The notes beneath the pieces are model-generated. The model saw only the letters and a program-made list of their open reading frames with translations, did no database searches and was not told the DNA's origin. Both the position numbers and the translations under genes were made by a program. A DNA stretch of 53,746 nucleotides from DASQBT01 sp049578545 (GTDB taxonomy: Bacteria > Pseudomonadota > Gammaproteobacteria > Burkholderiales > Thiobacillaceae): contig JBAUMF010000041.1 of NCBI GenBank assembly GCA_049578545.1, positions 1 through 53,746 of the forward strand. Reading direction: 5' to 3'. Of this stretch, positions 16,562 to 25,871 are shown piece by piece (positions within the stretch are counted from its first letter, which is position 1; each line of letters begins with the position of its first letter).

Positions 16562-17998
16562 TCAATGGGTCTCGTCATTGGAATCAAACCGAACCTGCTC
16601 GGAGCGAGCCTCGTCTGGCCTTGATCTTGGTGTAATGAGAAAATGGAATTTACGTATTCTTGCTGCATTTTCAGGTGAAAGTCGGACCGATGCCATGACT
16701 GTAACAGTGTGTCCGGGTTTGATTCTGACCTCGCTGAAGTTCCCCATGTCGAGTGCAGATGCAGGTATATCCTGCGTACTGACAGAATAGGTTTCCTCCT
16801 GTTCAGCCGTATTCGTGATGCGAATTTGATATCGGTTTCTTATGTCGCCATTGGAGAGAGTGACAAACAGAGGCTGGCGTACCTGGCTGATTGAACGATC
16901 ATAATCACTTCGCGTGACGACGCTGTAAACAAGGTAACTTGTCATGCCCAGCAAGGCAATGCCGTAACCGATGATTTTCAACCGCTTCCAGTGCAGATGA
17001 GGTCTTTCGGGTTGTGCTTTGGCAAGATTGCTTTCGGAATCATAGCGAATCAGACCACGCGGGAAGCTCATTGAATCCATGATGCTGTTGCACGCATCGA
17101 TGCACAACCCACAGGAAATGCACTTATATTGGAGCCCATCCCGAATATCCATTCCTGCGGGACAGACTTGCACACACATTCCACAGTCGATGCAGTCGCC
17201 GTGACCCTTTGCTTTTCGCTCTTCCAGCGTTCGGAACCCGCCACGTGCACTGGTCCGGCCATGGGTGCTCTCACCCCGGTTGGCATCATAATGCACTGCC
17301 AGGGTTTCCGGATCGTACATCACGCTCTGGAATCGGCCATAAGGGCAGATATAAGTGCAGATCTGCTCGCGCATCAACCCTGCTGCAGCGTAGGTTGAAA
17401 CGGTGAGAACACCGACAGCCAAATAGGCGGCCGAGGCGGCGTGGCCAGTAATGAAATCGATGACCAGTTGCGGTGCGTAGGCGAAATAGGCGGCAAAGGT
17501 GAGCCCGGTCCAGAAAGCTACGACAATCCAGATAAAATGAGTCAACCCAACCTTGATGCTTTTTTCCTTGTCCCATGGCTGTCTAAAGAGACGAATGCGC
17601 GCCGGCCGCTCACCCTGGATCGTTGCTTCGATCCAGACAAAGAAATCCGTCCACAGTGTTTGGAAACAGAAATAGCCGCAGAATGCACGTCCTACCAGGC
17701 CCGTGACAAAGAACAGCAGGACGGCAGCAATAAAGAGCAGCAAAGCCAACCAGACGACATCCTGCGGATAAACCACCAGATCGAATATCAGGAAACGGCG
17801 GCCTGGAAGATCAAATAACACTGCTTGCGAAGGCGCGCCAGTTCGCGCCCAAGGCAACCATGGCAAGCCAAAGTAGATCACGTAGCCAATGATGAGGACG
17901 GTCGACTTGAAACGCCTGAAACTGCCCTTCACTGAGCGAGTGAAGACAGGAATGCGCTTTTGCAATGGCGCTAGCTGTTCTTCGAGTTGCTGTTCCAC
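16562..17998 (-). CDS. ccoG: cbb3 oxidase accessory protein, Fe-S (RdxA/FixG)
   Basis: 478-residue membrane protein with about five helices in the N-terminal half and a 2[4Fe-4S] ferredoxin domain (CIDCGMCVQVCP near 240 and CISCGLCIDACN about 25 residues on), then an Ig-like periplasmic C-terminal domain. CcoG is a cupric reductase that supplies Cu(I) for the cbb3 active site. It begins the ccoG-ccoH-ccoS group just after the ccoNOQP terminator. Confidence 0.95.
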   Translation of the reverse strand: MEQQLEEQLAPLQKRIPVFTRSVKGSFRRFKSTVLIIGYVIYFGLPWLPWARTGAPSQAVLFDLPGRRFLIFDLVVYPQDVVWLALLLFIAAVLLFFVTGLVGRAFCGYFCFQTLWTDFFVWIEATIQGERPARIRLFRQPWDKEKSIKVGLTHFIWIVVAFWTGLTFAAYFAYAPQLVIDFITGHAASAAYLAVGVLTVSTYAAAGLMREQICTYICPYGRFQSVMYDPETLAVHYDANRGESTHGRTSARGGFRTLEERKAKGHGDCIDCGMCVQVCPAGMDIRDGLQYKCISCGLCIDACNSIMDSMSFPRGLIRYDSESNLAKAQPERPHLHWKRLKIIGYGIALLGMTSYLVYSVVTRSDYDRSISQVRQPLFVTLSNGDIRNRYQIRITNTAEQEETYSVSTQDIPASALDMGNFSEVRIKPGHTVTVMASVRLSPENAARIRKFHFLITPRSRPDEARSEQVRFDSNDETH

Positions 17999-18013
17999 GC
18001 GTTAACCTCAGAC

Positions 18014-18042
18014 AAAAAACCCCCGTCATGCGGGGGGTTTTC
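18014..18042 (-). terminator. Rho-independent terminator after ccoP
   Basis: On the minus strand AAAACCCCCC, a short loop, GGGGGTTTTTT: a strong GC stem with a T6 tail, 23 bases after the ccoP stop. It separates the oxidase structural genes from ccoG, which would then need readthrough or its own promoter. Confidence 0.85.
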
Positions 18043-18064
18043 TGGAATTTACTTCCACAAGAAA

Positions 18065-18988
18065 TTACTTGCTACCGCCACCCAAAACGTCATGGACATA
18101 TACGGTTAGTACTTTGATTTGCTCCGGAGTAAGGCGTTCACTCCATAGCGGCATCACGCCCTTGTTCTGCCCACTGTAAATGATCTGCCGAATAGCTGAA
18201 ACCTTGGCCGCATCGTTTTCAGCAGCAGGAACCTTGGCCCACAACCAGATTTTGTCAGTCAGATTGGGGGCGCCAATTGTTTGCTTGCCCTTGCCATCTG
18301 CACCATGGCAGTAATAGCAGGCGGCTGCCTCACTGTGAAAAAGCTGTTCGCCTTCGCCTGCTTTGGCGGCATCGTGCCCGATTCCGGAAAGGCTGGCGAC
18401 GTAATTGGCCAAGGCATCAATCTGCTGTGCATTCAACACCTCACTAAAGGCTGGCATGTAACCGCGCCGACCATTGGTAATGGTTTGCTGTATATTTTCG
18501 TAGCTTCCGCCATAAAGCCAGTCATCATCTGTCAGGTTGGGATAGGCACCAATCAGTCCCTGCCCGCCCTGCTGGTGGCAAGGGGCACAATTATCCGTAA
18601 ACAGCGCACGACCAGCAGACTGGACAAATCCGGACAGATCCTGATTATGGGAAATTTGTTGGAATGACATGGACGCAATCTTGCTGAAATAAGGCTTCTG
18701 CATCTGTTCGGCCTCGTTCAGCTTTTGCATCAATAACGCCCGGGTATTCCAGTGGCTTTTTTCGGTCACACCTTGCTTGTTCACATAGCTGAGGGTGGAC
18801 AGGCCGCCGAGGAAACTCCTGCCTATTGGCCAGGACGGATATAGGAACCAATAGACCAGTGCGAATGCAACGGTGACATAGAAGGTATATACCCACCATG
18901 TTGGCAATGGGTTGTTGAATTCCTGCAGGTCACCGTCCCACGCATGGCCGGTGGTCTGAACGGATTGGGATTGCAACTGCTCGCTCAT
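18065..18988 (-). CDS. ccoP: cbb3-type cytochrome c oxidase, diheme subunit
   Basis: 307 residues. One or two N-terminal membrane helices (VAFALVYWFLYPSWP) are followed by two cytochrome c domains with heme motifs CAPCHQQ and CYYCHGA; axial Met ligands lie downstream of each (RGYMPAF, GVMPLW). It passes electrons from soluble cytochrome c to CcoO/CcoN. The start overlaps the ccoQ stop by four bases. Length is normal. Confidence 0.97.
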   Translation of the reverse strand: MSEQLQSQSVQTTGHAWDGDLQEFNNPLPTWWVYTFYVTVAFALVYWFLYPSWPIGRSFLGGLSTLSYVNKQGVTEKSHWNTRALLMQKLNEAEQMQKPYFSKIASMSFQQISHNQDLSGFVQSAGRALFTDNCAPCHQQGGQGLIGAYPNLTDDDWLYGGSYENIQQTITNGRRGYMPAFSEVLNAQQIDALANYVASLSGIGHDAAKAGEGEQLFHSEAAACYYCHGADGKGKQTIGAPNLTDKIWLWAKVPAAENDAAKVSAIRQIIYSGQNKGVMPLWSERLTPEQIKVLTVYVHDVLGGGSK

Positions 18989-19170
18989 TGCGTTTCCTTA
19001 TCGTCCTCGTCGTCATCCAGGAATGGCATCTGCCTGTAGGATTCAAGCCGTTCGCTGCGTTTCTTGCTTCCAAACACGTAGTAAAGAATGCCAACAAAGG
19101 TCACAAAAAAAATGATCAGGCCAATAGGTTTGGTGTTTTCCGGTTTGGATAACCAGTTCAGCCATTCCAT
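18985..19170 (-). CDS. ccoQ: cbb3 oxidase small subunit
   Basis: About 61 residues: one membrane helix (GLIIFFVTFVGILYYVFG) followed by a charged tail with KKRSERLESYRQMPF and an acidic end, as in CcoQ/FixQ, which stabilises the core complex. ATG 19170 has AGGACTAGGG directly upstream; the ATG at 19188 is the alternative. Placed between ccoO and ccoP as usual. Confidence 0.9.
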   Translation of the reverse strand: MEWLNWLSKPENTKPIGLIIFFVTFVGILYYVFGSKKRSERLESYRQMPFLDDDEDDKETQ

Positions 19171-19192
19171 CCCTAGTCCTGTTTCCATACAA

Positions 19193-19945
19193 TCAACGTG
19201 AACGAATCAGCTCGTCTTCATTGACTTTGCTGAAATCAACCATGGTGCCCAGAACCTGCAGGTATGCGATCAGTGCATCCAGTTCGCTTACCCCTGCCTT
19301 GTTTCCATCGTAATTGCCAAGATTTGCCTGATCTATCAGATTCTTCTGCGCATCAGGGATGTGCAACATTTCGGCAACCTGTGGTCCGAATTTCTTCACA
19401 TTCGCTTCGTATTCGGCCTGGGTAAGCGAATAGGGCACGCCGACAGTACGCAGCGCCTTCAGTCGCTGTTCCAGATCAGAAAGGTCCAGCGGTGTGGTCG
19501 CCAGCCAAGGATAGCTCGGCATTACGGATGCCGGCACAACTGATCGTGGGTTGTTCAGGTGCATGACGTGCCATTCGTTTGAGTACTTGCCGCCCACCCG
19601 CGCGAGGTCCGGGCCTGTCCGTTTGGAGCCCCACTGGAACGGGTGATCATACTGTGATTCGGCGGCAAGCGAGTAATGCCCATAACGCATATTCTCATCG
19701 CGGAAGGGACGGATCATCTGCGAATGGCAGAGGTAGCAGCCTTCGCGGGTATAGATGTCACGGCCACGCTGTTCGAGGGGCGTGTAGGGCCGGATATTCA
19801 TGCCTTCCACTTTCTCGACTGTTTTTTTGATGAGGAACAACGGGGCAATTTCCACCAGTCCGCCAACGCTGATTGCCAGCATGACAAGCACCAGCATCAG
19901 GCCGATATTGGTTTCAATCCATTCGTGCTTGAAGTTGATATTCAT
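19193..19945 (-). CDS. ccoO: cbb3-type cytochrome c oxidase, monoheme subunit
   Basis: 250 residues with an N-terminal membrane anchor (about 14-35) and one heme c motif (EGCYLCHSQMIRPF), the CcoO pattern. The C-terminal Met axial ligand is within MPSYPW. It lies eight bases after ccoN and 22 before ccoQ. It transfers electrons from CcoP to the binuclear centre in CcoN. Confidence 0.97.
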   Translation of the reverse strand: MNINFKHEWIETNIGLMLVLVMLAISVGGLVEIAPLFLIKKTVEKVEGMNIRPYTPLEQRGRDIYTREGCYLCHSQMIRPFRDENMRYGHYSLAAESQYDHPFQWGSKRTGPDLARVGGKYSNEWHVMHLNNPRSVVPASVMPSYPWLATTPLDLSDLEQRLKALRTVGVPYSLTQAEYEANVKKFGPQVAEMLHIPDAQKNLIDQANLGNYDGNKAGVSELDALIAYLQVLGTMVDFSKVNEDELIRSR

Positions 19946-19953
19946 GACTTACC

Positions 19954-21423
19954 TTAACGTGAGTAAGCGCCAGCCCCTGCCATTTTGGCAGCAAGTTTGG
20001 CTTCCAGTTCCGCTTCTTCACGCTTGGCCTGCCAGATTGTCATGGCAACGTTGTATGCCATAAGAACAGTACCTGCCAGGAAGAAGACGCCGCCGATTGC
20101 ACGCATGACGTAGAAGGGATGCATCGCCATCACAGAATCCACAAAGGAATACTGCAAGTTGCCGAATTCGTCGTACGCACGCCACATCAAGCCCTGGGTA
20201 ATACCCGAAATCCACATCGCGGTGATATAGAGCAGAATACCTATCGTTGCGAGCCAGAAATGCACGCCGACCAAGCGTGTGCTGTACAGCTTGGTGTCCC
20301 ACAATTTTGGAATCATGTGGTAGAGCGAGCCAAAAGTAATCATTGCCACCCAACCCAACGCGCCAGAGTGAACATGACCGATGGTCCAGTCGGTGTAGTG
20401 CGACAGGGCATTCACTTCCTTGAGCGACATCATGGGGCCTTCGAAGGTCGCCATGCCATAGAAAGACAGCGCCACAATCAGGAAGCGCATGATGGGGTCG
20501 GTGCGCAGTTTGTCCCAGGCGCCGGACAGTGTCATGATGCCGTTGATCATGCCGCCCCAGGATGGCATCAACAAAAGAATGGAGAATGTGGCCGCCAGGG
20601 TAGAGGTCCAGTCGGGCAATGCAGTCCAGTGCAGGTGATGAGCACCTACCCACATGTACATGAAGCTCAGTGCCCAAAAATGAACGATGGACAAGCGGTA
20701 CGAATAGATCGGACGCCCCGCCTGCTTGGGCACAAAATAGTACATCATGCCAAGGAACGCGGCTGTCAGGAAGAAGCCAACTGCATTATGGCCGTACCAC
20801 CACTGGACCATGGCATCCTGAGTGCCGGAAAACAGGCTGTATGACTTCATGGAGAACAAACCAACCGGCACAGCAAGGTTATTGAACGTGTGCAACAGGG
20901 CCGTCGCCAGGATAAAGGCAAGATAGAACCAGTTGGCCACGTAAATGTGGGGCTGCTTGCGCCGCATGACCGTGCCGACAAACAGAATCAGGTAGATCAC
21001 CCAGACCACCTCAATCAGGATGTCGATGGGCCATTCCATTTCCGCATATTCACGCGCCTGGGTGTAACCCAGCATGTAGGAAATGTCTGCCAACAAGATC
21101 ACCGCCTGCCAGCCCCAGAAAGTGAAGCTTGCGATGCCATCGGAAATCAGCCGGGTTTGGCATGTACGCTGCACGATATAGTATGACGTCGCAAACAGCG
21201 CCGAGCCGCCAAATCCAAAAATAACAGACGTCGTGTGAACGGGACGAAATCGCCCAAACGAGATATACGGGTTGTCGAAGTTGAGAAGTGGCCAGGCCAG
21301 TTCGGAGGCTAAATAGACACCTACGAACATGCCCACCAACCCCCAAACCAAGGACATTACCGAGAATTTCTTAACAATATCAAAGTTGTATTGCTCAGCG
21401 CTTGCGTAGGTGGTTACCGCCAT
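19954..21423 (-). CDS. ccoN: cbb3-type cytochrome c oxidase, catalytic subunit I
   Basis: 489 residues, about 12 membrane helices. Heme and copper ligands are visible: His in RPVHTTSVIF (low-spin heme b), the copper ligands His in WYGHNAVGF and the HH pair in GAHHLHW, the cross-linked Tyr in YSYRLSIVHFW, and the heme ligands in TIGHVHSGALGW. It reduces oxygen to water with high affinity and pumps protons. First gene of ccoNOQP. No convincing FNR/ANR site is visible upstream. Confidence 0.98.
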   Translation of the reverse strand: MAVTTYASAEQYNFDIVKKFSVMSLVWGLVGMFVGVYLASELAWPLLNFDNPYISFGRFRPVHTTSVIFGFGGSALFATSYYIVQRTCQTRLISDGIASFTFWGWQAVILLADISYMLGYTQAREYAEMEWPIDILIEVVWVIYLILFVGTVMRRKQPHIYVANWFYLAFILATALLHTFNNLAVPVGLFSMKSYSLFSGTQDAMVQWWYGHNAVGFFLTAAFLGMMYYFVPKQAGRPIYSYRLSIVHFWALSFMYMWVGAHHLHWTALPDWTSTLAATFSILLLMPSWGGMINGIMTLSGAWDKLRTDPIMRFLIVALSFYGMATFEGPMMSLKEVNALSHYTDWTIGHVHSGALGWVAMITFGSLYHMIPKLWDTKLYSTRLVGVHFWLATIGILLYITAMWISGITQGLMWRAYDEFGNLQYSFVDSVMAMHPFYVMRAIGGVFFLAGTVLMAYNVAMTIWQAKREEAELEAKLAAKMAGAGAYSR

Positions 21424-21468
21424 GCCCGCTCCATTCGTAAGACGTGTTCGAATATTATTAAACGCTTA

Positions 21469-21498
21469 ATTTTATCTGCTTACGTTCGATGCAGGCAA
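21469..21498 (-). promoter_or_regulatory. Candidate ccoN promoter
   Basis: On the minus strand a -35 candidate TTGCCT (21493-21498) and a -10 candidate TAAAAT (21469-21474) are 18 bases apart, about 45 bases upstream of ccoN. Assigned by eye only. Confidence 0.3.
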
Positions 21499-21522
21499 GG
21501 GGCACATATGAAAAATTCTTGC

Positions 21523-22128
21523 CTACCTGCTGCTTTCGTTAAGTAACGTATGCAAATCTGCCGCGATATTTTTGGGGTTGCTGGCGTACGGCATCAGCAA
21601 GCGAAGCTGCCCATGAGGATCGAAGACATAGGTTCCCGCGCTATGATCAATCAGATAATTCTTTGGGTCAGAGCCCCCATTCTTGTGGTAAAAGACCTTG
21701 AATTCGGCAGCCAGTTTCACCAGTGACTTCGGGTCCGTGTACAAGCCAAGAAAGGTCGGATTGAAGGCCGGGACATACTGCGCAAGCAGTGCGGGTGTAT
21801 CGCGTTCGGGGTCAACGGTTACAAACAGCACCTGCACCCTCTTCGCTTCATCTCCCATCTGCCTGAGCGCGATGGCTAATTCGGACAGTGTGGTAGGACA
21901 TACGTCCGGGCAATGCGTGTAACCAAAAAACAGGGCAACTACCTTGCCATGAAAATCCTTGAGCGTGCGAACGTGGCCTGCAGGATCAGTGAGAGTAAAG
22001 TCCTTGCCCCAAGGCACTCCGGTAATATCGGTTGCTGAAAATGTGGAACGCGTTGCCGGTGGCGCTTCCTTCTCGCAACCGAGAAGCAGCGACAGCGCAA
22101 TCAGCCCGAAGACAATTGAACGTTTCAT
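21523..22128 (-). CDS. SCO1/SenC-family copper chaperone, lipoprotein
   Basis: 201 residues. The N-terminus has a lipobox (LLLGC, Cys18), so it is membrane-anchored in the periplasm. The thioredoxin-like fold carries the copper site CPDVC (in GYTHCPDVCPTTL) and the distal His (LIDHSAGTYVFDP). SCO proteins deliver copper to the CuA site of aa3 oxidase or reduce its cysteines. It follows the Rrf2 regulator gene by three bases and lies between the two oxidase clusters. Confidence 0.93.
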   Translation of the reverse strand: MKRSIVFGLIALSLLLGCEKEAPPATRSTFSATDITGVPWGKDFTLTDPAGHVRTLKDFHGKVVALFFGYTHCPDVCPTTLSELAIALRQMGDEAKRVQVLFVTVDPERDTPALLAQYVPAFNPTFLGLYTDPKSLVKLAAEFKVFYHKNGGSDPKNYLIDHSAGTYVFDPHGQLRLLMPYASNPKNIAADLHTLLNESSR

Positions 22129-22131
22129 GCT

Positions 22132-22593
22132 TCAGGCTAGTCGGGCAAAGATATCCTCCGGCAGATCCGCCAGACGATACTTGCCTGATTCAACCGCCTT
22201 GGCGAGTTTCTCCAATGTGGTGTCACGAAGCAGGTCGATCACTTTTTCTTTGACGGGAATCCAGCGAAAATGGAGAGGGCACGCTGTTTCATCTGAGCAT
22301 TTCTTAAGCCCCAGTAGACAGCTCTGGGTGAAATTAGGCCCCTCTGTCTGTTGAATGATTTCCATCAAATTGATTTTTTGTCCGTCTTCGCGCAAACAAA
22401 ATCCACCGGTACGTCCGCGGAAAGAATAGAGCAGATTGCCTTTGGCGAGGCCCTGGAGAATTTTGGCCAGATAAGGTGCAGGTACGTTTAATTTGGCTGC
22501 AATATCCTTATTCAGGACAGGGGCGCCTTTCTTCTGGGTGGCCATATAAATCAATGCCTGAACTGCATACTGGCTGGTACGGGACAGAATCAT
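22132..22593 (-). CDS. Rrf2-family regulator with Fe-S cysteines
   Basis: 153 residues. The N-terminal winged helix (MILSRTSQYAVQALIYMA) is typical of Rrf2. Three cysteines, Cys92, Cys99 and Cys105, form the cluster-binding set seen in IscR/NsrR proteins. It probably senses Fe-S status, NO or oxygen. It is co-transcribed with the SCO gene and lies between aa3 and cbb3 genes, so oxidase control is a reasonable inference. The DNA target is not evident. Confidence 0.85.
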   Translation of the reverse strand: MILSRTSQYAVQALIYMATQKKGAPVLNKDIAAKLNVPAPYLAKILQGLAKGNLLYSFRGRTGGFCLREDGQKINLMEIIQQTEGPNFTQSCLLGLKKCSDETACPLHFRWIPVKEKVIDLLRDTTLEKLAKAVESGKYRLADLPEDIFARLA

Positions 22594-22666
22594 GGTGCCT
22601 GGCCGGGGATAGAATCAATTAATACAGTTTAGCACTATTTTGTCTGAATATCTCCAATTGAACCGT

Positions 22667-23572
22667 CTACCCGAAGATCCTTATCGGCCAGTAATGATCG
22701 ATCAAGAGCGCCGCAAACAAGAGGCTCAAATACAAAATGGAAAACCTGAAACAGCGGCGTGCCAGAGCATCAGAATAGTCTCGCCACAGCAGCCAGCCGT
22801 ACTGGATGAACCGTGCCCCCAGCAATACTGCAGCTATTGCATAAATCAAGGCCCCCATACCCGTGGCAATGGGCAACAGACTGACGGCAAAAAGAATAAG
22901 TGTGTAAAACAATAGATGCAGACGGGTAAATTTGTCCCCATGCGTAACCGGCAACATCGGCAAACCAGCACGGGCATATTCCTCTTTGCGATATAGCGCC
23001 AATGCCCAGAAGTGAGGTGGAGTCCAGGCAAATATGATCATGAACAACAGCAGCGCATCATGACTGACCGTTCCGGTTACAGCTGCCCAGCCGAGTATCG
23101 GAGGCATGGCACCTGATGCACCACCAATCACAATATTTTGCGGAGTAAGCGGCTTGAGGATCACGGTGTAAATTACCGCGTAGCCCACAAAGGTAGCCAA
23201 GGTCAGCCACATGGTCAACAGATTGACATAGGTATTCAGGAGAAAGAGTCCTGCCCCGCCGATTAGGCCTGACAACACAAGTACGTGCGCACTCGACAAC
23301 TCTCCACGTGGCAAGGGGCGTGCCCGGGTGCGCGCCATGACCGCGTCAATTTTTTGCTCCACCAGGCAATTGAATGCTGCCGCCGCAGCTGCAACAAGGG
23401 CGATGCCCAGGGTGCCCGCCCAAAGAATCCGCAAGGGCACCATTCCCGGTGTCGCCAGGAACATGCCAATGATTGCAGTAAATACGATTAGAGAAACAAC
23501 CCGCAGCTTGCACAGGGCAAGGTACTGCTGGCATCTGCAGCTTGCCTGATGGATCAGAACATGAGCAGTCAT
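22667..23572 (-). CDS. ctaB: Protoheme IX farnesyltransferase (heme O synthase)
   Basis: This UbiA-family membrane enzyme adds a farnesyl group to heme b, making heme O. About 301 residues, about nine helices, with the Asp-rich motifs NCLVEQKIDAVMARTRARP (N-x-x-x-D-x-x-x-R type) and a second one near YRKEEYARAGLPM. ATG 23572 has GAGG six bases upstream; the ATG at 23584 overlaps the ctaA stop but lacks a spaced ribosome site. Feeds CtaA, encoded just upstream. Confidence 0.95.
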   Translation of the reverse strand: MTAHVLIHQASCRCQQYLALCKLRVVSLIVFTAIIGMFLATPGMVPLRILWAGTLGIALVAAAAAAFNCLVEQKIDAVMARTRARPLPRGELSSAHVLVLSGLIGGAGLFLLNTYVNLLTMWLTLATFVGYAVIYTVILKPLTPQNIVIGGASGAMPPILGWAAVTGTVSHDALLLFMIIFAWTPPHFWALALYRKEEYARAGLPMLPVTHGDKFTRLHLLFYTLILFAVSLLPIATGMGALIYAIAAVLLGARFIQYGWLLWRDYSDALARRCFRFSILYLSLLFAALLIDHYWPIRIFG

Positions 23573-23580
23573 GGTTAACC

Positions 23581-24561
23581 TCATGCCTTTAGTTTGAAGT
23601 TAAGTGTAATCAACGTCACAAGGAGAAGCGCCGCAACCGCATTATGCGCCACGGCTATGGGAAGCGGTAAGCTTGCAAGAACATTGCTGATGCCCAATAT
23701 GACCTGCAGGGTCAACAGCCCCAGCATGACAGCGCCCATGGACTTAAACCCCTGGGTCTTCAATACCTTGGACCCGAGCCACCCCAGATAAACAAAAACA
23801 ATAAGAGCGCCAAGCCGATGCGTCCAGTGAATGGCCGTAAGCGCTTCCTGCGACAGGAGGGCCCCTTGCGCATCCATACCCAGAGGACGCTGCAATGTGA
23901 ATGCATGCAAGAAATCCATGGACGGTATCCAGGCTCCATGGCAAGTCGGGAAGTCCTGACAGGCCAGCGCAGCATAGTTGGTACTGACCCAGCCGCCCAG
24001 CATAATTTGCCCGGCAAGCAATGCAAGGCCCACTATTGCCCAAGGCCTGAGCCAAGGCGCCTGCGGCACATAGGAAATATCACCTGCCCTGCTTTCCCTC
24101 AACCAGAGCCACGTCAAAAGTGCCAATGTGGTCATTCCTCCTACCAAATGTCCCGTAACCACAAGAGGTTTCAACAGTTCCGTCACGGTCCACATTCCAA
24201 GCAGGGCCTGAAACACGACCACAAGCAGCAACAAGCTGGGCAATGCCCAGCCATGATAGATTTCCCGTCTTTTGAGCCAGGCGGTAACCGCGATGGCCAA
24301 AATGAGCAGAGCCAGCGTGCCTGCCAGGTAACGATGGATCATTTCTTTCCAGGCTTTGGGTTGTGACACGGGTCCGCCCGGCTGGATGGCTTCAGCGGCG
24401 GCGATGCTACCGGCTGCGTGATGCGGGCTAATGTGGCCGTAGCAGCCCGGCCAGTCGGGGCATCCCAGCCCTGCGTCAGACAGGCGCACATATGCGCCCA
24501 GCACGACAACACCAAAAGCCAGAAAGGTTGCGATTAAAATCAGGCGTCGAAAAAAAATCAT
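23581..24561 (-). CDS. ctaA: Heme A synthase (COX15/CtaA)
   Basis: 326 residues, eight membrane helices in two similar halves. Conserved heme-ligand histidines lie in MIHRYLAGTLAL, TGHLVGGM, IHWTHRLGAL and VAHNAVAAL. The N-terminal ARxSDAGLGCPDWPGCYG loop is diagnostic. It oxidises heme O to heme A for the aa3 oxidase. It lies four bases after the SCO-like gene and is coupled to ctaB. Confidence 0.96.
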   Translation of the reverse strand: MIFFRRLILIATFLAFGVVVLGAYVRLSDAGLGCPDWPGCYGHISPHHAAGSIAAAEAIQPGGPVSQPKAWKEMIHRYLAGTLALLILAIAVTAWLKRREIYHGWALPSLLLLVVVFQALLGMWTVTELLKPLVVTGHLVGGMTTLALLTWLWLRESRAGDISYVPQAPWLRPWAIVGLALLAGQIMLGGWVSTNYAALACQDFPTCHGAWIPSMDFLHAFTLQRPLGMDAQGALLSQEALTAIHWTHRLGALIVFVYLGWLGSKVLKTQGFKSMGAVMLGLLTLQVILGISNVLASLPLPIAVAHNAVAALLLVTLITLNFKLKA

Positions 24562-24565
24562 CCGT

Positions 24566-25111
24566 TCAGCCTATTTGCGAGGCCTTAAGTAAGTGCTTGA
24601 TGTCCTTGATCATACGTGATGGATCAGGATTTGCTGGAAACCGCATCATCAGGTTGCCAAGCGGGTCGACCATGAACACGTAATTTCCCGTTTCGGCGCC
24701 GGCAAACTGCGCAAGAAAAGCTGGATCCTGGCTGTGAATGACTTTCAGTCCGGGATGCTCCGCCAACAAAGTCGTCGCAGGCACCGTTCGATCTGTCACC
24801 AGCCACAGTCGATTGACGCGGTCTCGTTCCGGGCCTTGTGCAGTGCGAACCTGTCGCATGTAATACAGCAGGGTTTCACAATTTTTATCGCAGCCCCCTC
24901 CGCCCAAATACACAAGGGTCCATTTGCCTTTGAAGTCTTGCGCAGGAATCGTTTGCCCGGCCAGATCCCGTCCATCTTTCAAACTGACCTGCGCTATCAA
25001 CTCGCCATAATTCTTGCGTCCAGTCGGTTGCCAGAAGTAATAGGTTAGATAGGATGCCAACACGGGTAGCGCAAAAAAAGAAAAAATAAGGATCAGCTTA
25101 GTTCTGGACAC
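24566..25111 (-). CDS. SCO-like thioredoxin-fold protein, membrane anchored
   Basis: 181 residues. One N-terminal membrane helix is followed by a thioredoxin-like domain. A Cys pair CDKNC (in YLGGGGCDKNCETLL) takes the place of the SCO CxxxC copper motif. The distal His of true SCO proteins is not obvious: the region where it should lie reads AGAETGNYVFMVDP. It may be a thiol reductase rather than a copper carrier. Encoded between SURF1 (14-base overlap) and ctaA, so it serves aa3 assembly. Confidence 0.8.
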   Translation of the reverse strand: MSRTKLILIFSFFALPVLASYLTYYFWQPTGRKNYGELIAQVSLKDGRDLAGQTIPAQDFKGKWTLVYLGGGGCDKNCETLLYYMRQVRTAQGPERDRVNRLWLVTDRTVPATTLLAEHPGLKVIHSQDPAFLAQFAGAETGNYVFMVDPLGNLMMRFPANPDPSRMIKDIKHLLKASQIG

Positions 25112-25823
25112 TTTTCTTGAAATTCAATACGGCATAAAGAATAAGAAGCGTTGCAGCCAACCCAAACCACTGGATAGCGTAACTGACATGAGTGGCTACA
25201 CCTGCATCAGGTCTTGGCCATTCACGATACAGGCCGTCCCTTGTATCACTGGTTTGTTGGATAAGGATGGGCTGTAGCGGTTTGGCAAAAACCTTCTGGT
25301 ACCGCTGGAAATTCAGGTTTTGCCACACACCGTTGCGCGGCTCGGCCCCGGCAAACTCGAAGTACCTACTAACCGGATCCACCGCGATGCCTACAATCCT
25401 GACATTTCCCGATACCTTTGGAATCACGGGCAGTCGACTGCGATCCAAAGTAGCCGGCACCCATCCCCGATTGACCAGAACAAAAAGCGATGAACCAAGG
25501 ATGTGCAGCGGAGCTAACACATGATAACCCGCAACCCCATTCACCACCCGGTTGTCAATCAGAATTTGTCCCGTCTCGTCGAATTCCCCCTGCACTTCCA
25601 CCTTGCGAAACAGCAGGCTTTCCTTGTCCTGAAGGTCGCCACCAAGGTGAATGGGTTCGGCATTCTGGCCCTGATCGTAACGCGCTTGCAATCCCCTTTT
25701 GTACTCGGCACGATGCATCTGCCAATTCCCCAGGAACAAGGTCAGTACAAAAAAGAACACTGTCGCCAGGCTAGGCCAGAGTCCGGGGCGAAATTGATAG
25801 GCCCCGATTTGAAACCCCATCAT
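25098..25823 (-). CDS. SURF1-family oxidase assembly protein
   Basis: 241 residues with two membrane helices, one near the N-terminus (about 14-32) and one near the C-terminus (about 212-232), and a periplasmic domain between with the family marks NRVVNGVAGYHVLAPL and LVNRGWVP. SURF1 helps insert heme A into subunit I. The start may be ATG 25823 or the adjacent 25820. It diverges from the DUF2909 gene. Confidence 0.93.
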   Translation of the reverse strand: MMGFQIGAYQFRPGLWPSLATVFFFVLTLFLGNWQMHRAEYKRGLQARYDQGQNAEPIHLGGDLQDKESLLFRKVEVQGEFDETGQILIDNRVVNGVAGYHVLAPLHILGSSLFVLVNRGWVPATLDRSRLPVIPKVSGNVRIVGIAVDPVSRYFEFAGAEPRNGVWQNLNFQRYQKVFAKPLQPILIQQTSDTRDGLYREWPRPDAGVATHVSYAIQWFGLAATLLILYAVLNFKKSVQN

Positions 25824-25871
25824 TGAAATTCCGTTACACTATTAAGTAAGATTGAATTTTGGGAGGCCTTA

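Noticed and set aside
21424..21522. FNR/ANR site before ccoN (TTGCCTGCATCGAA)
   Set aside because: Only the outer bases match TTGAT-N4-ATCAA; too weak to call.
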